From Gloeocapsopsis crepidinum LEGE 06123 (GTDB taxonomy: Bacteria; Cyanobacteriota; Cyanobacteriia; Cyanobacteriales; Chroococcidiopsidaceae): a DNA stretch of 64,000 nucleotides. Positions 9,902 through 18,445 of the stretch are shown piece by piece; the stretch's first letter is position 1; every line of letters starts with the position of its first letter. The stretch covers positions 16,818 through 80,817 of the forward strand of contig NZ_JADEWN010000017.1 of NCBI RefSeq assembly GCF_015207655.1. Direction: 5' to 3'. A model generated the notes under the pieces. The model searched no databases and was not told the origin of the DNA. It saw nothing but the letters and a program-made list of their open reading frames with translations. The position numbers and the translations under genes were made by a program.

Positions 9902-10162
9902 ATGGGACGTCTAAATCCATACACCCTACAAATGCAGATTACCCGAATGTTTGAGCAGGGGCAATCATTTTTCGCTACAACAAAAGTACAAGACTGGTTA
10001 AAAGAACGCAATCAAAATCCAGCCGACTACGACATTATTTTTCATCAAAAACCTGCGCCTCCTGGTTCCCAAGAAGTCATTGCGATAGAAATCGAGTTGC
10101 GTCGTAAAGATGGACAACCTGTCGATCCTTGGTTGCAAGAACAAGCAAATTTACACGCTTAA
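9902..10162 (+). CDS. Conserved hypothetical protein, 86 aa
   Basis: A small soluble protein, Gln/Pro-rich in the middle (QKPAPPGSQEV) with an acidic beta-like strand (IAIEIELRRKDGQPVD). No signal peptide, membrane segment or catalytic motif is seen. I do not recognise a named family, though the well-formed codon usage suggests a real gene. It follows the Uma2 pseudogene by 68 bases. The ATG at 9902 is the only sensible start; the upstream spacer contains AGAGAG. Confidence 0.65.
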   Translation: MGRLNPYTLQMQITRMFEQGQSFFATTKVQDWLKERNQNPADYDIIFHQKPAPPGSQEVIAIEIELRRKDGQPVDPWLQEQANLHA

Positions 10163-10298
10163 CGGAGCTTAAGAACTTTCTAAGCCAGATGTAGCCACCC
10201 GTGGCTCGATCAAGGGAGGGCATGCACGTTCAGATTGTACGCTTTGCTGTTAACCCTATTTAACTTGACAATGCCACAAACTGGTATCATATGGAAAG

Positions 10299-10790
10299 CT
10301 AGATAGCTTTATTTTGGAGATCTTTTACAAATCTTTGCTGCCGTTCTCTAGAGCGACCTTCGCCACTTTTCACCACTTGAGTAGAACAAAACAGCGCAGG
10401 CCCGACGGCGCTGCTTCCAGGTTCATAAATAGCCTCACCCGTCTTGACTTGGTAAATTTCATGATAGAAGGCTACCCCTTTGCCTGTATTCTCAACTAGC
10501 CAATTCCACCAGCGAGTATGGGGCATTTTCCGCGCCCAAGTTTCTAGGCTACTGTAAGACTGCCAATACTGCATTAGTAGCGGTCCTTCCGGAGAGGTCA
10601 GCATACGGTTTAGCAATAGTCCTTCTGAGGTAGCTGCCTTTAGAGCAGAAAACATTTCTTCCCTAATTCCAGATTCTTCATAAAGGCGTTGTCCTGCTTG
10701 TGTTTGAAATTGAACGCCGAAGAAGGCAAGACATAGCTGGGGATGCTCCCACAGGGCAGCAATGTAGGCTTCATTAGTGGGTTGTAGCAT
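10299..10790 (-). CDS. DUF4188-like protein
   Basis: A 163-residue protein. The start ALWEHPQLCLAFFGVQF and the later LLNRMLTSPEGPLLMQYWQSYSSLETWARK, HTRWWNWLVEN and GVAFYHEIYQV are reminiscent of the DUF4188 family (ferredoxin-like alpha/beta-barrel, distantly like monooxygenase or phenylacetaldoxime-dehydratase-type haem proteins). The His in AFYHEIY would be the conserved position. The function is unknown. It stands alone, followed upstream by an RTX remnant on the same strand. The family assignment is from memory and is tentative. Confidence 0.6.
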   Translation of the reverse strand: MLQPTNEAYIAALWEHPQLCLAFFGVQFQTQAGQRLYEESGIREEMFSALKAATSEGLLLNRMLTSPEGPLLMQYWQSYSSLETWARKMPHTRWWNWLVENTGKGVAFYHEIYQVKTGEAIYEPGSSAVGPALFCSTQVVKSGEGRSRERQQRFVKDLQNKAI

Positions 10791-10868
10791 GGGGTAAACT
10801 CCTTCTAACGATTGTAAAACTAGACAATTTGGTGCTTCTCGATCGCTTTTCAGCCGACTTAGTTAAAC

Positions 10869-11345
10869 TCATCCGATGACGAAAATATCAGCATTGGTCA
10901 TCGTAGGTGCAAGCGTGTTGCTATCTGCACTTGTGCTGTTGCGCCTGTTCCATCAATGTCAAAGAACAGTGTCCCATTAGTGTTGTTTGAGGGTATCGTT
11001 GCCAAGCTGCCCAAAAAGATCGTCATTACCAGTTCCAACCGTGAGATTGTCGTTAAATTGGGAACCAGTAACTGCTTCAATACCAACCAGGGCATCGTTG
11101 CCATCTCCGCCAATAGCTGTCCCTGTAGCTAGATTGACGGTTACAGCGGCGATCGCAGAGGAATAGTCAGCAGTATCAAAGAAACAAACCCCGCCATTGA
11201 GAGTGTCATTGCCATCTCCACCGAGAATTTCATCATTGCCAGCAAAGCCAAAAAACGTGTTGTTCCTGGCATCCCCAACCAGAATGTCATCCTCAGCAGT
11301 ACCAAACACAGGGTCATTGTTCGGGTTAGGAAAGATCGTAGCCAT
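10869..11345 (-). pseudogene. RTX (hemolysin-type Ca-binding repeat) protein fragment, frameshifted
   Basis: The intact part (11345-10977, 122 codons) starts MATIFPNPNND and carries RTX nonapeptides such as GNDEILGGDGNDTLNGG and GGDGNDALVG, which bind calcium in secreted proteins. It stops early at 10977. In another frame the sequence continues as NTNGTLFFDIDGTGATAQVQI, and after a second shift as APTMTNADIFVI with a stop at 10869. That is the normal end of cyanobacterial RTX proteins. Two frameshifts plus a very small repeat number make this a decayed remnant. No type I secretion genes are nearby. Confidence 0.8.
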
Positions 11346-11589
11346 TGTTTGGTTTCTCTTTGTATTTCAACATGAGAGGTTTATCCTCAAGATTCAAGCG
11401 ATCGCAGTCTGTCTTGAATATATTTGAAAATTTTGTATTTTTCGTTACAGAAATTCTCTGACTCTTGAGCTAAGAAGTCTCAGAAAAACTCTGATAGGCG
11501 ATCGTTCCAACTTGATTACCCGTACTATCCCTGCTGAATGTCGAGGGGATACACTGAATCCATGATGGATGCACCACCGTCTACGTGAA

Positions 11590-12339
11590 TTATTTGACCT
11601 GCGTCAAGCTAGCTTCATTCATGCACAACAGCATGACGGCATTAGCAATATCTACTGGTGTTCCCAAGCGTCTCATTGGTATCCATCCGCTTTCATGCCA
11701 GTTTTGAGTTGCTTCCTGGAATGCTTGCGGTAAAGAACGCAACACCCCACCTTCTACCATGTTCGGTTCGCCAAAGATACATCCAGGACTCACACCATTC
11801 ACGGTAATACCACGAGGTGCAAGTGCAACTGCAAAGTAGCGACAAAGTGAGTCTAAAGCAGCCTTAGCTGTTCCCATTGCCGCCCATAGCTGCCAACTGC
11901 CAGTGCGTCCACTTGACGAATAGGTGATTGCAATAATTCGCCCGCCCTCCGGCATTAGGCTAGTAGCTTTTTGAGTTCCGATGAGGAATGCTTGAGAATC
12001 CAAGGCTGCACGCCAGCGATCTAGAGTTATCTCCATTGGCGAACGATAAAACGTCTGTATATCCGGTCGAGCACAACTCACGAAAATGTCTAGCTTGCTA
12101 AACTTGTCTTGAATTTGGCTGAACATGCGACTGATATCTTGAGGCTTGGTGACATCTGCTTGCAGCAACAAACCATCTGCACCTCGCTGCCGTACTTGCA
12201 ACAAAGTATCGTTAGCGGCTGCCTCATTGTTGTAGTAATGAATGGCAACATTGACACCATGCGCTGCTAATTTTAATGCGATCGCTCTGCCAATACCGCG
12301 CGAACTTCCTGTAATCAATGCATATTTACCGTTAAGCAT
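11590..12339 (-). CDS. Short-chain dehydrogenase/reductase, catalytic Tyr replaced, frameshifted near the 3' end
   Basis: A 249-residue Rossmann-fold SDR with the cofactor motif TGSSRGIGRAIA (residues 10-21), ADVTKP, and a PG segment after the active site (NGVSPG). The catalytic Lys is present (TAKAAL, Lys159), but the position four residues before it, normally Tyr, is Met155 (LWAAMGTAK). The frame ends in ASLTQVK. In another frame the DNA continues DAGQIIHVDGGASIMDS to a stop at 11524, the usual SDR C-terminus, so about one base has been lost near 11601-11612. It lies between two RTX remnants in a decaying region. It is probably a recent pseudogene, or a sequencing error over an intact divergent reductase. 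Confidence 0.75.
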   Translation of the reverse strand: MLNGKYALITGSSRGIGRAIALKLAAHGVNVAIHYYNNEAAANDTLLQVRQRGADGLLLQADVTKPQDISRMFSQIQDKFSKLDIFVSCARPDIQTFYRSPMEITLDRWRAALDSQAFLIGTQKATSLMPEGGRIIAITYSSSGRTGSWQLWAAMGTAKAALDSLCRYFAVALAPRGITVNGVSPGCIFGEPNMVEGGVLRSLPQAFQEATQNWHESGWIPMRRLGTPVDIANAVMLLCMNEASLTQVK

Positions 12340-12446
12340 CTAATCACCTTACGTCACAATACTTTTAGAGTGGTTTATGGTTCAAGCGATATGAGCTATT
12401 AACTACGAATAGTTCTCAGTAGTTATATTTATTGGTGCGGATCTAC

Positions 12447-12654
12447 TTAAAGAATGGATATGTCTGCACTGGTAATAGTAGGTTTACCAACAAGCAATGC
12501 GATCGCCACTTGAGGTTGTCGCGCCCATGCCATCGGCATCAAAGAACAGATCTCCATTTAGGTGGTTGTAGATAAACCTTTGATTAGTATTCGTCGCTGA
12601 TATTGCACCTACACCTAAGCGGAACTGCTCAGCCAAAATCGCCGAACCAACGGA
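12447..12654 (-). pseudogene. Second RTX protein C-terminal fragment
   Basis: On the minus strand one frame reads SAILAEQFRLGVGAIS and FIYNHLNGDLFFDADGMGAT. A second frame then continues QVAIALLVGKPTITSADISI with a stop at 12447. This is the C-terminal module of a cyanobacterial RTX protein with one frameshift. No start codon, nonapeptide repeats or N-terminus are left. It is in the same orientation as the fragment at 10869-11345, on the other side of the SDR gene. Confidence 0.75.
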
Positions 12655-12978
12655 CGTTTACTAACAGTCGCTCGCAGGGACTTCAGTGCTTACCGCTGGA
12701 AGAACAGCAATCCTCTTGAAAACCTCTTGTGCGAATATTGAAAATTAGGGTGCATTATTGTTGAAACTAGTACAGCTAGTAAGGGTAGAAAGTTGTGGAG
12801 ACGATGATGAGTGTTTGGCTACAAGTAGAAGGTCATCCAGACAAACTACAGCAGTAATTGCTGATATAAGTCAAAGCCTGCTATTTTAACTAAAAGTCGT
12901 ACGAGAATTGATGACAACACATTCATGGTTCAGGTGAAACGAACAAACCCTAGTTGATAAAAACAACCATCCCAAATC
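12655..12978. other. Gap, no gene seen
   Basis: About 320 bases with several short frames, none coding-like for more than about 20 codons. It probably contains debris of the decaying region plus the promoter of the secreted-protein gene at 12979. Confidence 0.4.
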
Positions 12979-13359
12979 ATGAAAAATTTACTAGCTATTA
13001 TTTTACTCACCGCGTTAAGTTTGAGTGAATTAGCGTTCACTGCTCAGGTTGCACATTCTCAAAGTAACATTCAAGTAGCCCAAGCCGCACGCTGGCGATC
13101 GCTTGCCAAAATCTCATTAGCCCAAGCAAGGAAAACAGCAGAATCTGCAGTAGGAGGTACTGCTAGTAGTGTAAATCTTGCAGATAGAAATGGCGGTTTA
13201 GTGTATGAGGTGATTGTTGGTGATACAAGAGTGATTGTCGATGCTGGTAATGGTTTTGTTCTCTACTCAGAAAATATAACTTTGGATAGCGAAAACAACG
13301 AAGGTGATGAAGATTCTTTTCGCCCCCGTAGCAGTGTCCAAATTCCTGATAGCTACTAA
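12979..13359 (+). CDS. Secreted PepSY-like domain protein
   Basis: A 126-residue protein with a clear signal peptide: KNLLAIILLTALSLSELAFTAQ with likely cleavage near residue 27-28 (AHS-Q). The mature part has the PepSY-like pattern: an alpha-helical ISLAQARKTAESAVGG followed by three strands (SVNLADRNGGLVYEVIV, TRVIVDAGNGFVLY). PepSY domains are inhibitory or regulatory periplasmic modules. The tail is acidic and unstructured (DSENNEGDED). It precedes the ABC exporter gene at 13535 by 175 bases on the same strand, with a repeat copy between them, so co-transcription is uncertain. Confidence 0.72.
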   Translation: MKNLLAIILLTALSLSELAFTAQVAHSQSNIQVAQAARWRSLAKISLAQARKTAESAVGGTASSVNLADRNGGLVYEVIVGDTRVIVDAGNGFVLYSENITLDSENNEGDEDSFRPRSSVQIPDSY

Positions 13360-13389
13360 TAAAACCAAGACAATCTAAGATATGCGAGT

Positions 13390-13505
13390 GCGAATGAATT
13401 CGCCGCTAAACAAACCTTATCCACGGAGGTGGACTTACTGTTAAATCTTTTATTTTAATGTGTGCGCTTGTCAACTTTGTTTCAGTAGCCCCGAAGGGAG
13501 TCGGA
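13390..13505 (+). repeat. Dispersed hairpin repeat, copy B
   Basis: Starts GCGAATGAATTCGCCGCTAA, contains TCCACGGAGGTGGA, which can form a hairpin, and ends AGTAGCCCCGAAGGGAGTCGG. It is the most compact complete plus-strand copy. It lies between the PepSY-like gene and the ABC exporter. Confidence 0.75.
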
Positions 13506-13534
13506 AAGTATTTGTTAACTAACATAAAAAGGCG

Positions 13535-15157
13535 ATGAACCTCATCTGGTTATTACTGCGGGCTTCTTGGGTAAATGTAGCGATCGCTGTGTTAACAGGT
13601 TTGATTAGCGGTGGTTGTAGCGCCCGTCTTATTGCACTCATCAATAGTGCTGTTAATGAGCAATCAACGAATAGCCTTCTATGGTACTTTATTGGACTTG
13701 CACTTGTTGCGCTGTTGACCAGCGTAGTTTCTCAAGTTTTACTCATTAGCCTTGCTCAGGAAGCAGTTTATCATTTGCGGTTGCGTTTGAGTCGGGGAAT
13801 TTTGTCTTCTCCATTGCGACATTTAGAAGAACTGGGTGCGAGTCGTTTACTAGCAACTCTGACAGAAGATGTCCAAACGCTATCTAATACAATATTTGTC
13901 ATCCCCTTTGTGTGTATCGATCTCGCAATTATTGCAGGATGCTTAATTTATCTCGGTTGGCTTTCGGGCGTCGTTTTTTTAATTGTCATTGTATTTTTGG
14001 GAATAGCGATCGCCAGTACGCAGTTGATGCTGACTCATGCGCGGAAATTTCTCTCCTTAGCCCGTGAAGAAGAAGATAAGTTATTCAAACACTTTCGCGC
14101 CATCACAGAAGGAATCAAAGAACTCAAACTCCACGCCTTACGCCGTCAAGCATTTTTGTCAGACGAATTACAAATCAGTGCGGCGACATCTCGCGATTAC
14201 AATTTAACAGCGTTTAAGACTTTTGCGATCGCCACTGGTTGGGGAAATCTGCTTTTCTTTACGATTGTTGGTTTGTTACTCTTTGTTCTCCCTCAAGTAG
14301 CTACAGTTTCTACTCCAGTACTCTCCGCCTATATTCTCACAATTACTTACTTACTTGTTCCCTTTCAGAACATTTTAGAAAGACTTCCTGCTTTGTTTCG
14401 TGCTAATGTCGCCTTACAGAAAGTTGAAAGAATGAAATTAGCTTTAGCAAGTCAGAAAGAAACCAACAACACAACAGAGATATCTACGACTAACTGGAAT
14501 AAGCTAGAACTCGATCAAGTCACTCACACATACCGAGGCGAATACGAAGATAGCAGTTTTGTGCTACGGGAAATCAACTTAACATTATATCCTGGTCAAC
14601 TTGTGTTTATTGTTGGCGGTAATGGTAGTGGTAAATCAACGCTTGCTAAAATCATCACTGGACTATATATTCCAGAATCAGGCAAAATTTGCTTAGATAG
14701 CAAACTCATCAATGAGGAAAATTTAGAATGGTATCGACAGCATTTTTCTGTAATTTTTTCTGATTTCTTCTTATTTGAGCGCTTACTGGGTATAGAAAAA
14801 GATTCTCTCGATCAGCAAGCACAAGAGTATCTACGAAAACTTCATTTAAATACAAAAGTTCAAGTCAAAGATGGTTTACTTTCCACTACAGCACTATCAC
14901 AAGGACAGCGTAAACGGTTAGCATTACTCACAGTCTTTTTAGAAGATCGTCCTATATATCTCTTTGATGAATGGGCATCAGATCAAGATCCTTACTTTCG
15001 AGATATTTTCTATAAAGAACTACTATTCAACCTCAAGCAACGCGGTAAAACGATCATAGTTATTAGTCATGACGATCGCTATTTTCACTTAGCAGACCGA
15101 GTAATCAAGTTAGATTATGGTCAAGTAGAGTATGACAGTGCAACTAGCTGTTTGTAA
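13535..15157 (+). CDS. Cyclic-peptide-export-type ABC transporter (PvdE/SyrD/YojI-like)
   Basis: A 540-residue fused half-transporter: six predicted membrane segments (about residues 8-30, 50-73, 118-165 and 228-285), then an ATPase domain with Walker A GGNGSGKST (361-369), a signature written LSQGQRKRLALL, Walker B IYLFDEW and the switch His in VISHDD. The short domain and DEW Walker B are typical of the cyclic-peptide transporter family that exports siderophores, syringomycins or microcin-type peptides. No peptide synthetase lies nearby; the nearest related unit is the carrier-protein/thioesterase at 40975. It is followed after 24 bases by the phosphatase-like gene at 15182. Confidence 0.88.
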   Translation: MNLIWLLLRASWVNVAIAVLTGLISGGCSARLIALINSAVNEQSTNSLLWYFIGLALVALLTSVVSQVLLISLAQEAVYHLRLRLSRGILSSPLRHLEELGASRLLATLTEDVQTLSNTIFVIPFVCIDLAIIAGCLIYLGWLSGVVFLIVIVFLGIAIASTQLMLTHARKFLSLAREEEDKLFKHFRAITEGIKELKLHALRRQAFLSDELQISAATSRDYNLTAFKTFAIATGWGNLLFFTIVGLLLFVLPQVATVSTPVLSAYILTITYLLVPFQNILERLPALFRANVALQKVERMKLALASQKETNNTTEISTTNWNKLELDQVTHTYRGEYEDSSFVLREINLTLYPGQLVFIVGGNGSGKSTLAKIITGLYIPESGKICLDSKLINEENLEWYRQHFSVIFSDFFLFERLLGIEKDSLDQQAQEYLRKLHLNTKVQVKDGLLSTTALSQGQRKRLALLTVFLEDRPIYLFDEWASDQDPYFRDIFYKELLFNLKQRGKTIIVISHDDRYFHLADRVIKLDYGQVEYDSATSCL

Positions 15158-15181
15158 TAGAAAATATAATTCAAAGTAGTT

Positions 15182-15637
15182 ATGTCTACACAACTTGAAA
15201 ATATCTACAATTTTCTTCGATTATCTGACTCTATTGCAACTGCAGGACAACCTGTAGAGTCACAATTTACTGATATTAAAGCAGCAGGATACGAAGTTGT
15301 TGTCAACCTTGTACCAACTTCAACTAGTGCAATAACTAATGAGCAAACAATAGTAGAAGACTTAGGAATGAAATATGTACACATTCCAGTAATTTGGGAA
15401 AAACCTACTCTAGAAGATATTGAGCGTTTTTTCAAAATCATGCAAGCAAATGCAGATAAAAATATATTTGTTCACTGTGCAATGAATATGAGAGTTTCAG
15501 CTTTTATGTATTTGTATCGCATCATTCACGAACACATCAATACAGAAGAAGCAAAACAAGATTTACAAAAAATTTGGCAGCCTAACGAAACTTGGCAGCA
15601 ATTTATCGAGAAGGTAATTGAGCATTATCAAAAATAA
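15182..15637 (+). CDS. Protein-tyrosine-phosphatase-fold protein (DUF442-like), non-canonical P-loop
   Basis: A 151-residue protein of the beta-lactamase-hydrolase-like/DUF442 group: RLSDSIATAGQPV, an AAGYEVVVNL strand and the P-loop region FVHCAMNMRVSAF. The canonical phosphatase signature is H-C-x5-R; here Cys99 and Arg104 are only five apart (C-x4-R), so activity is doubtful, although the same spelling may be usual in this subfamily. It lies 24 bases after the ABC exporter gene and is probably co-transcribed with it. A perfect inverted repeat follows the stop. Confidence 0.78.
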   Translation: MSTQLENIYNFLRLSDSIATAGQPVESQFTDIKAAGYEVVVNLVPTSTSAITNEQTIVEDLGMKYVHIPVIWEKPTLEDIERFFKIMQANADKNIFVHCAMNMRVSAFMYLYRIIHEHINTEEAKQDLQKIWQPNETWQQFIEKVIEHYQK

Positions 15638-15640
15638 ATC

Positions 15641-15670
15641 CGTAATTCGCACTAAATCACACGAATTACG
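15641..15670. terminator. Bidirectional terminator-like hairpin
   Basis: A perfect 9-bp stem CGTAATTCG / CGAATTACG with a 12-base loop, between the stops of two convergent genes (15637 plus, 15692 minus). AT-rich sequence flanks both sides. Confidence 0.6.
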
Positions 15671-15691
15671 AATTTATATAAAACTAACTTA

Positions 15692-16426
15692 TTACAAAGC
15701 AGCAAAATAAGCTTCTAATGCTTCCGAACCACCAATTAATTTGCCATCAATAAATACTTGTGGTACTGTTGTTGCACCTGCAACTGCTTGTAAGGAACGA
15801 GTTGTCACATCTTTACCCAGTACAATCTCTTCATAGTCTAAGCCACGTTCTTGTAGCATTGATTTAGCACGAGCGCAGTAAGGACAACCTACTTTGGCAA
15901 ATAGAGAAACTAATTGAGGTTTAGCTGCTTCTGGGTTAATGTAGTTCAGCATTGTTTCAGCGTCGGATACCTTAAAAGGATCTCCAGGTTCTTCTGGCTC
16001 AATAAACATTTTTTCAACAACGCCATCCTTCACCAGCATTGAATAGCGCCAAGAACGCTTACCGAACCCCAAATCTGTCTTATCGACCAGCATTCCCATT
16101 CCTTCGGTAAATAATCCATTACCATCAGGAATCATCTTAATGTTATCTGCCTCTTGATGTTTTGCCCATTCGTTCATCACAAAAGCATCATTGACAGACA
16201 TGCAGACGATCTCATCTACACCGTTTTCATGAAAAGCCTTTGCCATTTGGTTGTAACCAGGAAGGTGAGTTGAGGAACAAGTGGGCGTAAACGCGCCTGG
16301 TAAGGCAAACACGACAACAGTTTTACCATTAAACAAATCATCTGTCTTAATATCAACCCACTCATTATCTTGACGAGTACGAAAGGTACAACTAGGAACT
16401 CTTTGTCCTTCTCGGTTTGACAACAT
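15692..16426 (-). CDS. Peroxiredoxin-5/glutaredoxin fusion
   Basis: A 244-residue fusion. Residues 1-165 are a Prx5-type peroxiredoxin with peroxidatic Cys50 in FTPTCSSTH; residues about 170-244 are a glutaredoxin with the C-x-x-C site GCPYCARAK and a TVPQVFIDG segment. Such fusions reduce peroxides with glutathione, the glutaredoxin half regenerating the peroxidase. The start is the ATG at 16426, set by the strong Shine-Dalgarno AGGAGG at 16433-16438. An AraC-type regulator gene begins divergently 215 bases away, an arrangement that suggests control of this gene, although no binding site could be defined. Confidence 0.95.
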   Translation of the reverse strand: MLSNREGQRVPSCTFRTRQDNEWVDIKTDDLFNGKTVVVFALPGAFTPTCSSTHLPGYNQMAKAFHENGVDEIVCMSVNDAFVMNEWAKHQEADNIKMIPDGNGLFTEGMGMLVDKTDLGFGKRSWRYSMLVKDGVVEKMFIEPEEPGDPFKVSDAETMLNYINPEAAKPQLVSLFAKVGCPYCARAKSMLQERGLDYEEIVLGKDVTTRSLQAVAGATTVPQVFIDGKLIGGSEALEAYFAAL

Positions 16427-16641
16427 CAATTACTCCTCCTTTACAAATTGTAATACATAAAGCGTACTCATTATGATTATGATTTGTCAAGTTTAAAATC
16501 AATTAATAATACTAAAGCAGTAAGAAGTTGAGCGTCGGTACATTATGAGCAAATCTGTGCCGATTTAATTGGTAGGCAAAACCTGAGAAAATACAACAAG
16601 ACTAACGGCTAACAGTTGATTGTACTGAGAAAAACTCTTTT

Positions 16642-17478
16642 ATGCATTTGCCGCGATCGCCTATCATCTCAAGTCATTATGCTGGATGGAATGGCATTAG
16701 TTTAGAGTATCATCGTCAACCCGCGCACGAAATGCCAGAGTACTGTATTCCATATCACACGCTGAGTATTGGACTCGGATATAGGGCAAAAGAATTTAAA
16801 GTTAATGGGCGCGTACACAAAGACTTTGTTGCGGGTAATGTTGGTATTTGTCCAGCAAATCAGAGTTTATCAACTCAAGCATATGGTAAAGCCGAATTTA
16901 TTTTACTAACAGTAGATCCTACTAAATTTGCACAGACTGCTTATGAAGCAGTTAATACAGAAAAACTCGAAATTGTGTCACAGATTCGGGGATTTGATCC
17001 GCTAATTTATCAAATGAGTTTAGCACTAAAGCACGAACTCGAATCGAATGAATTAGATAGTCAACTTTATGCAGAATCGATGGCAACAGCGTTATCTGTT
17101 CACTTGTTGAAAAGATATTCAGCACGCAAGCAAGTTATTAAAAATTATACAGGTGGATTGCCGCAGTATAAGTTAAGAGAAGCAGTTACTTATATCAATG
17201 AGCATCTCGAACAAAAGTTAACTTTAGCTGAAATTGCTGATTTACTACAGATGAGTCCGCATTACTTTGCTACGCTTTTCAAGCAATCGACAGGATTAGC
17301 ACCGCATCAGTATATTACTCAATGTCGCATTGAACAAGCCAAAAGGTTGTTAACTAATCGAGAACTCACTCTTATAGAAATCTGCCAGCAAGTCGGCTTT
17401 CAAAGCCAAAGCCACTTTACAAAAGTCTTTCGTAAATATACCGCTACTACACCAAAAGTCTATCGAAAACTACTTTAG
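16642..17478 (+). CDS. AraC-family transcriptional regulator
   Basis: A 278-residue regulator. The N-terminal part (about 1-165) is a cupin-like sensor with HTLSIGLGYRAKEFKVNG and VAGNVGICPANQ. The C-terminal part carries two helix-turn-helix motifs: LTLAEIADLLQMSPHYFATLFKQ and LTLIEICQQVGFQSQSHFTKVFRK, followed by TTPKVYRK, the usual AraC end. It is divergent from the peroxiredoxin-glutaredoxin gene, sharing the 215-base intergenic region. The inducer is unknown. Its stop overlaps the YhaV-like gene by four bases at the 3' ends. Confidence 0.92.
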   Translation: MHLPRSPIISSHYAGWNGISLEYHRQPAHEMPEYCIPYHTLSIGLGYRAKEFKVNGRVHKDFVAGNVGICPANQSLSTQAYGKAEFILLTVDPTKFAQTAYEAVNTEKLEIVSQIRGFDPLIYQMSLALKHELESNELDSQLYAESMATALSVHLLKRYSARKQVIKNYTGGLPQYKLREAVTYINEHLEQKLTLAEIADLLQMSPHYFATLFKQSTGLAPHQYITQCRIEQAKRLLTNRELTLIEICQQVGFQSQSHFTKVFRKYTATTPKVYRKLL

Positions 17479-17918
17479 TCGCGATCGCTATTCAGCAGCA
17501 AATCATCAATAGATTCTGGAAATTCTCCCTTTTGCACCATTTTTGTAAACGCTTTGTAGCAGTCGTTTTTATCTCCTTGCTTCCTTGGATAACCTAGCCA
17601 AAGAATAAAAATTGCTTTATGTTCTGGAGTTTGCAAAGCACGAAAGAACAGACGATAGCGATCAGGAAGCCCCATTTTTTTGACTCGGCTGTACTTCTTA
17701 AGCGAACCAGAAAGTGCAAGGTGCGATGCAAAAGGATCTAGAGGTATTTTCTCCTTGATAGCAACCATAATTGCCGTATAGAGTTTTACTGTGGCATGAC
17801 TCTGATATTCTTCAAACGTTAACTTTTTCTTGAGATGGCGAACTTCAGCTTGTAAATCTCGGCGCTGTTTACCAAATAACCGTTTAATAAAGTAGATTCG
17901 CCAGCCATTAACTATCAA
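17475..17918 (-). CDS. YhaV-type toxin
   Basis: A 147-residue protein of the YhaV ribonuclease toxin family: start VNGWRIYF, KLYTAIMVAIKEKIPLDPF, the basic RVKKMGLPDRYRLFFRA core, then LWLGYPRKQGDKNDCYKAFTKMV. In E. coli YhaV is a ribosome-associated endoribonuclease neutralised by PrlF. It overlaps the upstream small gene by 11 bases, the usual antitoxin-first order. The RYRLFFR motif and C-terminal acidic residues are intact, so it should be active. The toxin match is by motif; no activity is implied. Confidence 0.85.
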   Translation of the reverse strand: MIVNGWRIYFIKRLFGKQRRDLQAEVRHLKKKLTFEEYQSHATVKLYTAIMVAIKEKIPLDPFASHLALSGSLKKYSRVKKMGLPDRYRLFFRALQTPEHKAIFILWLGYPRKQGDKNDCYKAFTKMVQKGEFPESIDDLLLNSDRD

Positions 17919-18237
17919 CTACGACTCCTGCTAACAACTCGTCATCCTCAGCTGACATAGCAGAAGTATAAGCTTCTAACTCACTATCAGGATTAGCAAG
18001 CGCATTTTTCATCAAGAAATCTAGAAACAAACTCAGCATAAGTTCATCTTCTGCTTCCTCGGATGATTGAGTTTGTAGACGTACTAATAAGGTATCAGGA
18101 CCAATGACCTCTACAGCACCTTTTGCACCAGTAAATTGAGGGTTTTCTTTAAAAAATCTTGCACTAAGGCGAAAACCGGATGCATTACCAATTTGTGCCC
18201 AAGTCGCATCGTAATGTTTGCTTTGTTTCTTTGACAT
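17908..18237 (-). CDS. Probable antitoxin of the YhaV-type pair
   Basis: A 109-residue acidic protein starting at the ATG at 18237; the earlier in-frame TTG at 18249 is unlikely. The N-terminus (KHYDATWAQIGNASGFRLSARFF) resembles a short AbrB/PrlF-like swapped-hairpin DNA-binding domain, including IGPDTLLVRLQ. The C-terminus is strongly acidic (SEEAEDEL, MSAEDDELL), as expected for toxin masking. It lies immediately upstream of and overlaps the toxin gene. It is shorter and more divergent than E. coli PrlF, so the name prlF is not applied. Confidence 0.7.
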   Translation of the reverse strand: MSKKQSKHYDATWAQIGNASGFRLSARFFKENPQFTGAKGAVEVIGPDTLLVRLQTQSSEEAEDELMLSLFLDFLMKNALANPDSELEAYTSAMSAEDDELLAGVVVDS

Positions 18238-18445
18238 TGTGATTATCAAAACTACTACTCAATTAAATGTTATTACATAATGTTATTACATACAATATCT
18301 TGTGAGAATGAAGAATTCTTGTAGGTGTAGTACACAGCATATTTAATTAACGGATATGAATATCGCGATAGTTTTCGGAAGAATTGGCAAGACAAGGGAA
18401 AATGCGATCGCTATTATCAATCAAAACTCATATTTTGATTAACCC

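Noticed and set aside
13535..15157. An antibiotic-resistance ABC-F protein
   Set aside because: It has six membrane segments and a single ATPase domain of exporter type, not the paired soluble ATPase of ABC-F.
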